From positions 124,001 through 188,000 of the forward strand of contig CATQIH010000034.1 of the NCBI GenBank assembly GCA_958296015.1: a DNA stretch of 64,000 bases. Reading direction: 5' to 3'. Made by a program: the position numbers and the translations under genes. Positions 54,596 to 62,834 of this stretch are shown in pieces (the first letter of the stretch is position 1; every line of letters starts with the position of its first letter). The notes under the pieces are model-generated. The model did not search any database. It was not told the DNA's origin and was given only the letters and a program-made list of their open reading frames with translations. The DNA comes from Cyclobacteriaceae bacterium. Its GTDB lineage: Bacteria; Bacteroidota; Bacteroidia; Cytophagales; Cyclobacteriaceae.

Positions 54596-55483
54596 TCACT
54601 CTTTTTTCTGCCAGTACCTGATCAATCCGGTAACGCTCATGCTCGGGGGGTTGGCAGCCTCGTATTGGCGTATAAGCATGTCGCTGGCACCGCTGGCTTT
54701 GAGTTGGTTGGTGACGTAGCGTTTGAATTCCGGTTCAATTTCTTCCGGCGATTCTTGCTTATCCAGTTTCATCCGTATCCAGTCGGCCCAATCCAGCAGG
54801 TTTTTTTCCAGTGCTTCCAGGTGCAAAGCAACATCTTTTTCCTCTACCGGACCGAAGTGCGTAAGGTACAAAGTCTTGGGACTGATCTTGCGCATCAGTT
54901 GGATGGACTTTTGCCAGTCTTCTACCTGAATATCAGGTGGCGGGCAGGGCGGCTCTACCATTCCATGATTGATGCTTACACCCGCCACATCGCCGGTGAA
55001 TAGGTTACCTTCTACCTGCCAGGCGATATGATGAACCGCATGGCCGGGGGTATGCCACGCTTTAAAAGTAGTATTACCTACTGTAAATTCCTCTTCGTGT
55101 GCTACCTCCACCAACTGCTGCGGGGCAATAGGTTCCATCGCTCCCCAAAGCCTGTCCATGTTTTCCTGATAAATTCTGCGGGCCGAAGCCACCAGCTTTT
55201 CAGGATGCGCCATATGCTTGGCACCAAAAGGATGCACATACACCTTGGCACCCTGCGCTGCCAGTGCCCAGGCTGCCCCGGCATGGTCAAAATGGATGTG
55301 CGTAAGAAATACATGCCGCACATCAGCCACGGCAAAGCCCTTCGACTGCAAACCTTTTTGCAGGTTTTTAAAGGTAGAATATGGTCCCGACTCTATCAGC
55401 ACCGGTCCTTCGGAAGTTTCTACAACGAAGACCGCAATGGCCTGTGGTATATCCAGAAAATGCAGGTCTATGACGTGTATCAT
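54596..55483 (-). CDS. Metallo-beta-lactamase-fold hydrolase
   Basis: The 295-residue protein has the zinc motif THIHFDHAGA (HxHxDH) near residue 61, HTPGHAVHHIAW near 138 and FTGDVAG near 158. The C-terminal third is a helical extension not part of the core fold. It has no signal peptide and looks like a glyoxalase-II-type cytoplasmic hydrolase; the substrate is unknown. It ends 74 bases before the start of the M14 peptidase gene's stop region and may form a unit with it. Confidence 0.88.
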   Translation of the reverse strand: MIHVIDLHFLDIPQAIAVFVVETSEGPVLIESGPYSTFKNLQKGLQSKGFAVADVRHVFLTHIHFDHAGAAWALAAQGAKVYVHPFGAKHMAHPEKLVASARRIYQENMDRLWGAMEPIAPQQLVEVAHEEEFTVGNTTFKAWHTPGHAVHHIAWQVEGNLFTGDVAGVSINHGMVEPPCPPPDIQVEDWQKSIQLMRKISPKTLYLTHFGPVEEKDVALHLEALEKNLLDWADWIRMKLDKQESPEEIEPEFKRYVTNQLKASGASDMLIRQYEAANPPSMSVTGLIRYWQKKE

Positions 55484-55566
55484 GGCAATGAGTTTTTTGT
55501 AGTAAATGGTAAGTGGTCAACTAAATAGGATGCTTTAGCTGAAAACTGGTAATAGTGCAGGAGTGT

Positions 55567-58185
55567 TTACTCACTCACTCCTTTGCTCAACTCCGGCAGA
55601 TCATCAATGGTGCTGCTGTAGAGGGCGTTGAAGATGAGCTTGTAGGTGGCCCTGGGCTGCCCGCGAAACTGGGGCCGGAAGCCAAAAAGCACGATATTGC
55701 CTTTGCCGTGCTGCACTTGCATCATGGCTCCTTTGCCACCGATGTATTTCTTCTCACCCAGTGCCCAGCCGCTCATCAGCAGGCTGTCTTTGGCATAGCT
55801 TACAATAGTAGCCACGGGCGGCGCAGGGGCCGCTTTGATATCTTCCTTCCCTCCCTCTCCTTTCAGCTCCTGTTTCACCACCTCAAAAGCACGGCTGCGG
55901 GAAAATGAAGCCGCCACCGTGTCCTGCATACCATACGCCAGCGGACTATCCTGCCCGACTACTGCTTTGATGAGTGAGCCGGGTATGTAGAAATCATTTT
56001 TGGAAACACCACTCACTACATCCTTCACAGGCAGACCAAACTGCCGGATGGCAAAGTCGCTGGCAGCATCAAAGGTGATGAGCATACCACCCTGCGTCAC
56101 GTACTGATCCAGTACCAGCGAACCTTCCAGTCCTATGCCGCCGGTAAACTGCTCCGGCATGGTATTGGGTCTGTGACCGTGCAATATTTCATCCGGTTCC
56201 TGATCAGGTAGGATGATGACATCATATGCAGAGAGGTCTTTGGTGCGGATGTCTTCATCGTGCAGCGTATCGTACACAAAGGCATACTGATCCATAAGCC
56301 AGCGGGTCCAGCCTTCGTCCATGTTGGCAAGCCACGATTTGTAGATCCCTATTTTGGGCTGATGCAGGGCATACAGCTTCCCTGAGGGCTTCGCCGCTAC
56401 GCCTGTAAAATCAAGCCCGGTGCTTGCTGCCAGCGATTGCACCAGGGTATCACTGGCTGGTTTTTCTACGATGATGGTACCGGCAGGCATGTCGCCCTGC
56501 TTTTCCTGTAGCCAGTACACTTTAGTTCCCTGAGCCAGCAAACGGTTGGTCGCCAGGGCACCGGCATTGTCGCGGTGGTTTAGCGCATAGCCATAACTAA
56601 CATTCCTGGCCACGCTACCGGCAGGTATCGCCACCGGTGCTACGATCGCTTTACCTTTTATATCAAAAGCATCCGCTATCTTATCTACTATCACACCCAT
56701 TTGCATGGGCAGGGTCCAGCCCGTCAGATCGTAAGGCGTATCAGGCGGGCCGCCGGGATACAGACGCTGGTCGGGATAGGTCTGCTTCTGTAGCAGGTCT
56801 TTGAGGTATGGGCGGAACGGCTGGGCACTGTAGAGCACAAAGCTTCCTGGAGCATAGGTGTTGCCACCAGCGGTAAAAGACCGGGTTGCCTGCTGTATTT
56901 CCAGTCCTCCCTGCAACAAAATATTGATCAGGTTGTAGGCTTCGCTGGGATTCCACTGGCTGGCAGGTACTACGTAAGCATACACGCTGTCTTTGGCTTC
57001 CATAGCATCTCTGCCCATTTTGTAGATGCCATAAAGCCACTTTTCTTTCCGGTCGGCACCGATGCTCAGGGTAGCCATCGCACCGGTCAGCATATAGTCT
57101 ACGGCATCACGGAAGTGCGATTCCCCGCCCTTCCAGGGATCAGGATAGTTGATGGCCGTGCCATCGGTGGGAATACCATTGCCTACGATTTTGGGCAGAG
57201 AATCCGGGTCATAGAAGCGGGGCGTTGGTGTGCGGTGGCCTGTTTCTGTGAGGATACCAATCTGGTTATGATAGTAGGGTGCGGTGCGCAGTCCGCCGTT
57301 CCACCACATATCAAAGGTGACATCAGACACCACACCAGGCATATTATTCATGGCAAAGCGGGCTGCCATCTCATTGCCCACCAGGTTGACGCCATGCACC
57401 ACCCCAGGATGGATGTTGGGGTTGACAGGGTTGGAGAAAGGGGGAATGAAGATCTTGGTCCAGGCAGGAGAGCTTTGGTGTTCGTTGTACACAATCTGCG
57501 GATACCATTCTTTAAAGAGCACCGTGTTGACGGCCCGTGTCTCAGGCTGCGTATTCATAAACCAATCGCGGTTATCGTCGTGGCCTACGTAGTAGTGGTA
57601 AAGCACCGGTGGATAAGTGGTTTCGTAAGGCGTACCCAAGTTCTGTTTGTACCAGTTCGCAACAATATCGAGTCCATCCGGATTGATATTGGGCATCAGC
57701 AGCAGAATCACATTGTCGCGTATCTTTTTCATCTCCGCAGACTCTTCCGTAGCCACCTTGTAGGCCAGTTCGGGGGGAAACTGCGTACCTGCCAGCTCAG
57801 TAGAATGAATGCCACCGTCAATCCACACAATGGCTTTGCCTTCCTGCGACAGCCGCTGTGCCTCCTCATCGCTGATACGTGCCCGTGCCAGCTGGGTGCT
57901 GATCTCTTTCCAGCGGTTGAGGTGCTTCATATTTTCTTCACTGGAGATGAACATCACATACATGGGTTTGCCCAGCACAGTGGTGCCAATCTGCTGCATC
58001 TGCACCCGGTTGCTTTGCTTGTCGAGCAGTTTAAGATAATCAGTGACCTGTGTATAATCGGCCACTTTGTAGTCTGCACCCATCTGAAAGCCGATCACCT
58101 CCTGGGGAGTGGGTATCTGGGCTTGTATGGGAAGTGACATCAGCAGGCAACATGCCCACAGGCATCGTGATAGTGGATAGCGCAT
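55567..58185 (-). CDS. Secreted M14-family zinc carboxypeptidase
   Basis: The 872-residue product has a signal peptide ending IQAQ near residue 23. The M14 core shows zinc ligands in DGGIHSTELAGTQFPPELAY (HxxE) near residue 118, LLMPNINPDGLDIV, the substrate segment RDWFMNTQPETRAV and the catalytic-Glu region GILTETGHRTP. A long C-terminal part (from about 480) includes a Ig- or GATase-like segment (YDVIILPDQEPDEILHGHRP) that is typical of large Bacteroidota M14 peptidases. It probably trims peptides outside the cytoplasm. Confidence 0.9.
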   Translation of the reverse strand: MRYPLSRCLWACCLLMSLPIQAQIPTPQEVIGFQMGADYKVADYTQVTDYLKLLDKQSNRVQMQQIGTTVLGKPMYVMFISSEENMKHLNRWKEISTQLARARISDEEAQRLSQEGKAIVWIDGGIHSTELAGTQFPPELAYKVATEESAEMKKIRDNVILLLMPNINPDGLDIVANWYKQNLGTPYETTYPPVLYHYYVGHDDNRDWFMNTQPETRAVNTVLFKEWYPQIVYNEHQSSPAWTKIFIPPFSNPVNPNIHPGVVHGVNLVGNEMAARFAMNNMPGVVSDVTFDMWWNGGLRTAPYYHNQIGILTETGHRTPTPRFYDPDSLPKIVGNGIPTDGTAINYPDPWKGGESHFRDAVDYMLTGAMATLSIGADRKEKWLYGIYKMGRDAMEAKDSVYAYVVPASQWNPSEAYNLINILLQGGLEIQQATRSFTAGGNTYAPGSFVLYSAQPFRPYLKDLLQKQTYPDQRLYPGGPPDTPYDLTGWTLPMQMGVIVDKIADAFDIKGKAIVAPVAIPAGSVARNVSYGYALNHRDNAGALATNRLLAQGTKVYWLQEKQGDMPAGTIIVEKPASDTLVQSLAASTGLDFTGVAAKPSGKLYALHQPKIGIYKSWLANMDEGWTRWLMDQYAFVYDTLHDEDIRTKDLSAYDVIILPDQEPDEILHGHRPNTMPEQFTGGIGLEGSLVLDQYVTQGGMLITFDAASDFAIRQFGLPVKDVVSGVSKNDFYIPGSLIKAVVGQDSPLAYGMQDTVAASFSRSRAFEVVKQELKGEGGKEDIKAAPAPPVATIVSYAKDSLLMSGWALGEKKYIGGKGAMMQVQHGKGNIVLFGFRPQFRGQPRATYKLIFNALYSSTIDDLPELSKGVSE

Positions 58186-58364
58186 AGGTTAAGCAGTAAA
58201 TTAGGGTATCAGAAGCCATCACCGGGCTTCCGTCTGAACAACAGACCGTATCAATGACAAGTTTCCTTGATATTTTGGAAGTTGCCTCAAACAAACTACA
58301 ATATAATGCATTATACCTGATAAACTTGCTTATTAGTTCATTGTTAAAACAAACCCAATAGCTT

Positions 58365-58550
58365 ATGAGAACATGCGCTTTAGTATTATTTGTAGGTAGC
58401 CTTTGGCTATCTGCCTGTTCGGGTACTCCGGAAAACAACGGTGGAAACACCAACCCCGGCGGTATGCCACCCGACAATGACATGCAGCGGGACACCACCA
58501 TGATGGATACCTCATCAATGGATACCTCCATGCAGGACAATACGATGTAG
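58365..58550 (+). CDS. Small Met/Asp-rich lipoprotein
   Basis: The 61-residue product has a lipoprotein signal (MRTCALVLFVGSLWLSACSG, lipobox LSAC) and a mature part of only about 43 residues, rich in Asn, Gly, Met, Asp and Thr with a repeated MDTS motif near the end. It has no folded domain and is probably a short envelope-anchored tail. Function unknown. It is preceded by AT-rich DNA with a weak promoter and followed by a large palindrome. Confidence 0.7.
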   Translation: MRTCALVLFVGSLWLSACSGTPENNGGNTNPGGMPPDNDMQRDTTMMDTSSMDTSMQDNTM

Positions 58551-58602
58551 CAGTACTGTTGTATGTAATAGGGCATTACAACCTGGCATACTATCTGCTT
58601 TA

Positions 58603-58639
58603 TAAGTAAGCACAGGGCTTTAAGCCCTGTGCTTACTTA
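58603..58639. repeat. Perfect 18-bp-stem palindrome
   Basis: TAAGTAAGCACAGGGCTT (58603-58620) is exactly complementary to AAGCCCTGTGCTTACTTA (58622-58639) with a one-base centre. It may terminate the small lipoprotein gene, but its perfection and lack of a T run suggest a palindromic repeat. Two further inverted repeats follow, at 58728-58757 and 58781-58810. Confidence 0.75.
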
Positions 58640-58727
58640 CCTGGCAATCGTTGTAAGGAAAGCAGCTCATCATCATGAACTCCCCGCCTTTTCTTGCCAA
58701 ATACCATATACAATACCATCTTATGGC

Positions 58728-58757
58728 AAGAAGCCTTCCCCACCGGAAGGCTTTCTT
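58728..58757. terminator. Terminator-like hairpin
   Basis: AAGAAGCCTTCC (58728-58739) faces GGAAGGCTTTCTT (58745-58757) with a short C-rich loop, and TATTT follows. It could serve the upstream plus-strand gene or, on the minus strand, the small frame ending at 58818. Confidence 0.6.
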
Positions 58758-58817
58758 ATTTAGAATCATTACACATTGCTCGATCGATACAACTGTAGGG
58801 GTATCGATCGATCTCCT

Positions 58818-59054
58818 CTAGGGGTCGAGGCATGACAACTCCAGGTGCCTCGTATGAGCCGTATGAGGGGTTTTGCTATAACTGTAAGAAGCAGGTAAGA
58901 AATACATCACCTGGGCAACGCTTGCCAAAAAGGTGTTTTTCATGGAAGACCAACAGGCATGTAAGGACATGAGCAAGTAAGGAAGAAATCCAAAGAATCC
59001 GCTTTTTTTATACTCCTCCGGCAGACCTCTCTCTGAAAACTCCCTGTCGGTCAT
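58818..59054 (-). CDS. Possible small protein, divergent from the aldo/keto reductase
   Basis: The 78-residue frame starts at ATG 59054 behind a purine-rich GGAGGGAGGAAGG, which would be an unusually good ribosome-binding site for this phylum. The first 20 residues are charged (MTDREFSERGLPEEYKKSGF). They are followed by a moderately hydrophobic stretch (FLPYLLMSLHACWSSMKNTF). I recognise no family, and an inverted repeat overlaps the area just past its end. It may be a real small membrane-associated protein or a chance frame. Confidence 0.35.
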   Translation of the reverse strand: MTDREFSERGLPEEYKKSGFFGFLPYLLMSLHACWSSMKNTFLASVAQVMYFLPASYSYSKTPHTAHTRHLELSCLDP

Positions 59055-59118
59055 AACCTTCCTCCCTCCTGTTTGTTAGCATAGGCAACACATATATTAA
59101 CCATTCAACAAGACAACT

Positions 59119-60195
59119 ATGGAATACAGACGATTAGGAAAAGCCGGATTGCAGGTCAGTGAACTGTCTTATGGCTCATGGCTTACCTTCGGAAAACAGA
59201 TTGATGAACAACTCGCCAAAGACTGCATGTATGCGGCCTATGATGCAGGCGTCAACTTCTTTGATAATGCTGAAGCCTACGCCAACGGCAAGTCGGAAGA
59301 AGTGATGGGCAAAATACTCAGAGACGCTGGCTGGAGCCGCGATGAACTGGTGATCTCCAGCAAAGTGTTTTGGGGTGGAGAAAAACCCAACCAGAAAGGA
59401 CTCAGCCGTAAGCATGTATTTGATGCTTGCCATGCCGCCCTCAAAAGAATGCACCTGGACTATCTGGACCTCTACTTCTGCCACCGCCCCGACCTTGATA
59501 CACCGGTGGAAGAAACCGTGCGGGCGATGCACGACCTGATACAGCAGGGCAAAGTACTGTACTGGGGCACCTCAGAATGGAGTGCGCAGGAAATTATGGA
59601 AGCCTATTCAGTAGCGCGTCAGTATCAACTCACGCCTCCTACGATGGAACAACCGCAATATAATATGCTGCAAAGAACCAAAGTAGAGAGAGATTATTAC
59701 AAGCTATACGAGGTGGTAGGACTGGGTACTACGGTGTGGTCGCCACTGGCATCGGGCCTGCTCACTGGTAAGTACAACAATGGCATACCGGAAGATTCGA
59801 GGGCTAGCAGCCACGATGACATTCCCTGGCTTAGGGAAATCTTTGAAGGAGAAAAAGCACAGCCTAAGCTTGATAAGGTGAAAAAGCTTACCCGCCTGGC
59901 GGATGAACTGGGCATGAGCATGGCCAACATGGCACTGGCATGGTGCCTGACCAATCCACACGTGAGCACAGCCATCACCGGCGCCTCCAAAGTAGATCAG
60001 GTCAAAAGCAACATGCAGACCAGCGAACACAAAAGCAAACTGACCACTGACGTGCTGGACGAGATAGAAAAGATCCTGGACAACCGCCCCCAGTGTTCCG
60101 CAGTATTGATCTGGGGGTTGGGTTCTAGGGATTGGGTTTTGGGAGATTGGAAAAAGATCACCCAATACCTATTCCCTGTAACGACATGGATTTAA
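59119..60195 (+). CDS. Aldo/keto reductase of the potassium-channel beta-subunit type
   Basis: A (beta/alpha)8-barrel NADPH oxidoreductase with the subgroup's start MEYRRLGKAGLQVSELSYGS, catalytic Asp and Tyr in FFDNAEAYANGKSEEVMG, catalytic Lys in VISSKVFWGGEKPNQKGLSR, the His in LDLYFCHRPD, and the cofactor segment AITGASKVDQVKSNM. The usual protein ends near LDEIEKILDNRP. Here about 25 further residues (GLGSRDWVLGDWKKITQY...) are translated from a G/T-rich repeat that occurs as intergenic DNA elsewhere in the window, so the natural stop was probably lost. Confidence 0.92.
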   Translation: MEYRRLGKAGLQVSELSYGSWLTFGKQIDEQLAKDCMYAAYDAGVNFFDNAEAYANGKSEEVMGKILRDAGWSRDELVISSKVFWGGEKPNQKGLSRKHVFDACHAALKRMHLDYLDLYFCHRPDLDTPVEETVRAMHDLIQQGKVLYWGTSEWSAQEIMEAYSVARQYQLTPPTMEQPQYNMLQRTKVERDYYKLYEVVGLGTTVWSPLASGLLTGKYNNGIPEDSRASSHDDIPWLREIFEGEKAQPKLDKVKKLTRLADELGMSMANMALAWCLTNPHVSTAITGASKVDQVKSNMQTSEHKSKLTTDVLDEIEKILDNRPQCSAVLIWGLGSRDWVLGDWKKITQYLFPVTTWI

Positions 60196-60199
60196 GCCT

Positions 60200-60414
60200 C
60201 TGCGGGTCTTGTGACCCGCAGTATACTACGGTACTTTTCCGGTTTGTGAGACCGGGGCCACGGCGGCACGGGGTGCCCCGCACAAACCGAGGTATGGCCG
60301 TGGGCTGTGTCCCACAGCCCACTTTTAGGCAAACGTACCGTGTTGTTGATCCGCAGACAAGTTAGAAGCACTCTTTCTGTACAATCATAGTTTGTGTTGG
60401 GTCACAAGACCCGC
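60200..60414. repeat. Hairpin-rich element with 16-bp terminal inverted repeats
   Basis: GCGGGTCTTGTGACCC (60202-60217) is exactly complementary to GGGTCACAAGACCCGC (60399-60414). Inside are further nested inverted repeats: CTGCGGGTC with GACCCGCAG (60200-60221), CGGTTTGTG with CACAAACCG, and GTGGGCTGTG with CACAGCCCAC. No gene fits. The ends match the short element at 2563-2637. It fills most of the 289-base gap between genes. Confidence 0.75.
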
Positions 60415-60484
60415 CACAGCGGTCATATTATAGGGTAGTAGTCCTTTCTTCATCTAATCTGTTTACTTTGACACTATGATGCCA

Positions 60485-61774
60485 TCAGCCGTTCATGAGT
60501 TCTTCTATTTCTTCGGCTTCTATCGGAATGTCCTGCATCAGGTCGTGCAGGCCGTTCTGCTGGATGACGACGTTGTTTTCCAGGCGAATGCCCAGGTTTT
60601 CTTCCCGGATGTAGATGCCAGGCTCTATGGTGAAGACCATACCGGCTTCAAAGCTGCGGTATACATTGCCTACATCGTGCACATCAAGGCCAAGGTGATG
60701 TGAGGTGCCGTGCATGAAATATTTCTTGTATAATGGATTGGCTTGATCCTGCCTGGCTACATCGTGCTTGTCCAGCAATCCAAGTCCTATCAGTTCGCTT
60801 TCCATCATCCTGCCCACTTCTTTGTGGTAATCTTTCACCACGTTGCCCGGACGCAGCAACTTGCCGGCCTCCCGCTGCACACGCAGCACAGCATCATACA
60901 CCCGCCGCTGCGCTGGCCGAACCGCCCGTTGACCGGAATGGTACGCGTCATATCCCCATTGTAGTTGGCATATTCCGCACCCACGTCCATCAGCAGCAGA
61001 TCACCATCGCGGCACTCCTGGTCGTTGGTTACGTAATGCAGCACACAGGCATTGCCTCCGGAAGCTACGATGGGTGCATAGGCAAAACCTTTGGAACGGT
61101 TGAACATAAATTCGTGCAGATACTCCGCTTCCACCTGGTATTCCATCACCCCAGGATTGACAAAGCCGAGCACACGGCGGAATCCTTTTTCCGTAATCTT
61201 ACAGGCTTCCTGCAATAGCGCAATCTCCACATCAGACTTAATGGCACGCAGGCGGTGCATCAGGGGAGCCAGCCGTTCATAGTGGTGCAACGGGTAAACG
61301 CTGCTGGCAGCTGCTGATAAACCGGGCATCGCGCGTCTGCACTGCCACATCGGCCCTGATATGCTCATTGGTATTCAGAAACACATGCTCTGCCTCGGCC
61401 ATCAAGGTATTGAACACCCGTTCGAACTGCGAAAGCCACAGCACTTTTGGGATGCCGGAGGTTTGCGTAGCCTCTTCTTTGGTGTACTTGTGTCCTTCCC
61501 AGATGGCAATATCTTCGCTAGTTTCCCGCACAAACAACAGCTCACGATAATCTTCGTCAGGAAAGTCAGGAAAGAGCAGCAGGATGGTTTCTTCCTGGTC
61601 GATGCCGCTCAGGTAAAACAGGTCATTGTTCTGCCTGAAAGTCATCGTACCATCTGCATTGGTAGGCATGATGTCGTTGGCGTTCAGCACAGCCAGCGAT
61701 TTGGGTTGCAGCAGTTTTGTCAGGTTCGCCCTGTTCTGCGTAAAAAGCTTGTTATCTATCGGTGCGTATTTCAT
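60485..61774 (-). pseudogene. M24 aminopeptidase P (Xaa-Pro aminopeptidase) with two frameshifts
   Basis: Three consecutive frames make one normal enzyme. The first (from ATG 61774, MKYAPIDNKLFTQNR) gives the N-domain through DARFIS. The second, entered near 61310, gives SSVYPLHHYERLAPLMHRLR through LLMDVGAEYANYNGDMTRT with two metal Asp. The third, entered near 60910, gives RRVYDAVLRVQREAGK, then HGTSHHLGLDVHDVG, FTIEPGIYI and LGIRLENNV with the metal His and two Glu. All five ligands survive, so the shifts are recent or are sequencing errors in the CAGC-rich spots. Confidence 0.85.
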
Positions 61775-61945
61775 AGAGCTTATTGGTTTGAGTTTGATCT
61801 CACAACAGAAGACGGGAATTAGAAGATAGTAGCGGTGCAATTCCTACATATGATTCGTATGGTTATGAACATCTCATTAGGTAGAAACGTTATCGATGCT
61901 GCCAAAATATCACAAATTTTCGTATCTGAAAACCAGATGCACCTG

Positions 61946-61953
61946 TATATTTG
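61946..61953 (+). promoter_or_regulatory. Putative -7 promoter box upstream of hisG
   Basis: TATATTTG is an exact TAnnTTTG match, 20 bases before the hisG start. The -33 box is weak (TTTTCG at 61917). The transcript leader would be very short. Confidence 0.45.
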
Positions 61954-61973
61954 CCCCAAACCAGAAGAGTAAC

Positions 61974-62834
61974 ATGAAAGAAGCACTACGCATTGCTGTC
62001 CAGAAATCCGGTCGCCTCAGTGAAAACTCCCTTAAACTCATCAAAGAGTGTGGCATTCACTTCGACAACGGGATTGGCAAACTAAGAACCGTAGCCTATA
62101 ATTTTCCGGCAGAGTTCCTTTTCCTGCGCGACGATGATATACCCGGCTACGTGCAGGATGGCGTGGCTGATCTGGGTATTGTTGGCGAGAATGTGGCAGT
62201 AGAGAAAGACAGGAACGTGCGCATCATCAAAAGACTGGGCTTCTCCAAATGCCGTCTTTCTATTGCCGTGCCACGTACCAGAAGCTACAACGGCATCCAG
62301 GACCTGAACGGAAAAAATATTGCCACTTCTTACCCCAAGCTGCTGGGAGATTATCTCAAAGAGCACCATATATCAGCCAACATCCATGAGATCAGCGGCT
62401 CGGTGGAAATAGCCCCGAGTATCGGCTTGTCGGATGCGGTGTGCGACATTGTAAGCTCCGGCAGCACACTGCTCACCAACGGACTGAAAGAAGTAGAAAC
62501 CATCTTCAGGTCGGAGGCCGTGATGATCGCCAGACCCGAAGTATCGGCAGCAAAAGAAAAGATACTGAAGCAGCTGCTGTTCCGCCTGGATGCCGTGCAG
62601 AAGGGAAACAACAGCAAATACATCCTGCTCAACGCACCTCAGGAAGCCACCGAGAAGATCATCAGCCTGCTGCCGGGCATGCGCAGCCCCACTGTGCTGC
62701 CGCTGGCAATGGGCGGATGGAATTCTATCCATTCCGTGGTAGACGAAGACCGCTTCTGGGAAGTGATCGAGCAGTTGAAAGATGCCGGTGCTGAGGGAAT
62801 TCTGGTTGTACCTATCGAAAAAATGATCGTATGA
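61974..62834 (+). CDS. hisG: ATP phosphoribosyltransferase (histidine pathway, first step)
   Basis: HisG joins ATP and PRPP to open histidine synthesis. From ATG 61974 (MKEALRIAVQKSGRLSENSL) the protein has 286 residues, the long, self-regulated form. The PRPP loop region is DIVSSGSTLLTNGLKEV, and the C-terminal regulatory domain includes YILLNAPQEATEKIISLLPG and SVVDEDRFWEVIEQLKDAGA. The longer frame to 61896 begins upstream of a good promoter box and is less likely. Its stop shares ATGA with hisD, showing a translationally coupled his operon. Confidence 0.95.
   Translation: MKEALRIAVQKSGRLSENSLKLIKECGIHFDNGIGKLRTVAYNFPAEFLFLRDDDIPGYVQDGVADLGIVGENVAVEKDRNVRIIKRLGFSKCRLSIAVPRTRSYNGIQDLNGKNIATSYPKLLGDYLKEHHISANIHEISGSVEIAPSIGLSDAVCDIVSSGSTLLTNGLKEVETIFRSEAVMIARPEVSAAKEKILKQLLFRLDAVQKGNNSKYILLNAPQEATEKIISLLPGMRSPTVLPLAMGGWNSIHSVVDEDRFWEVIEQLKDAGAEGILVVPIEKMIV

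Noticed and set aside
57115-58137. 340-residue plus-strand frame opposite the M14 peptidase
   Set aside because: The minus-strand peptidase has its zinc motifs here; the antisense protein is rich in His, Arg and Val with no domain.
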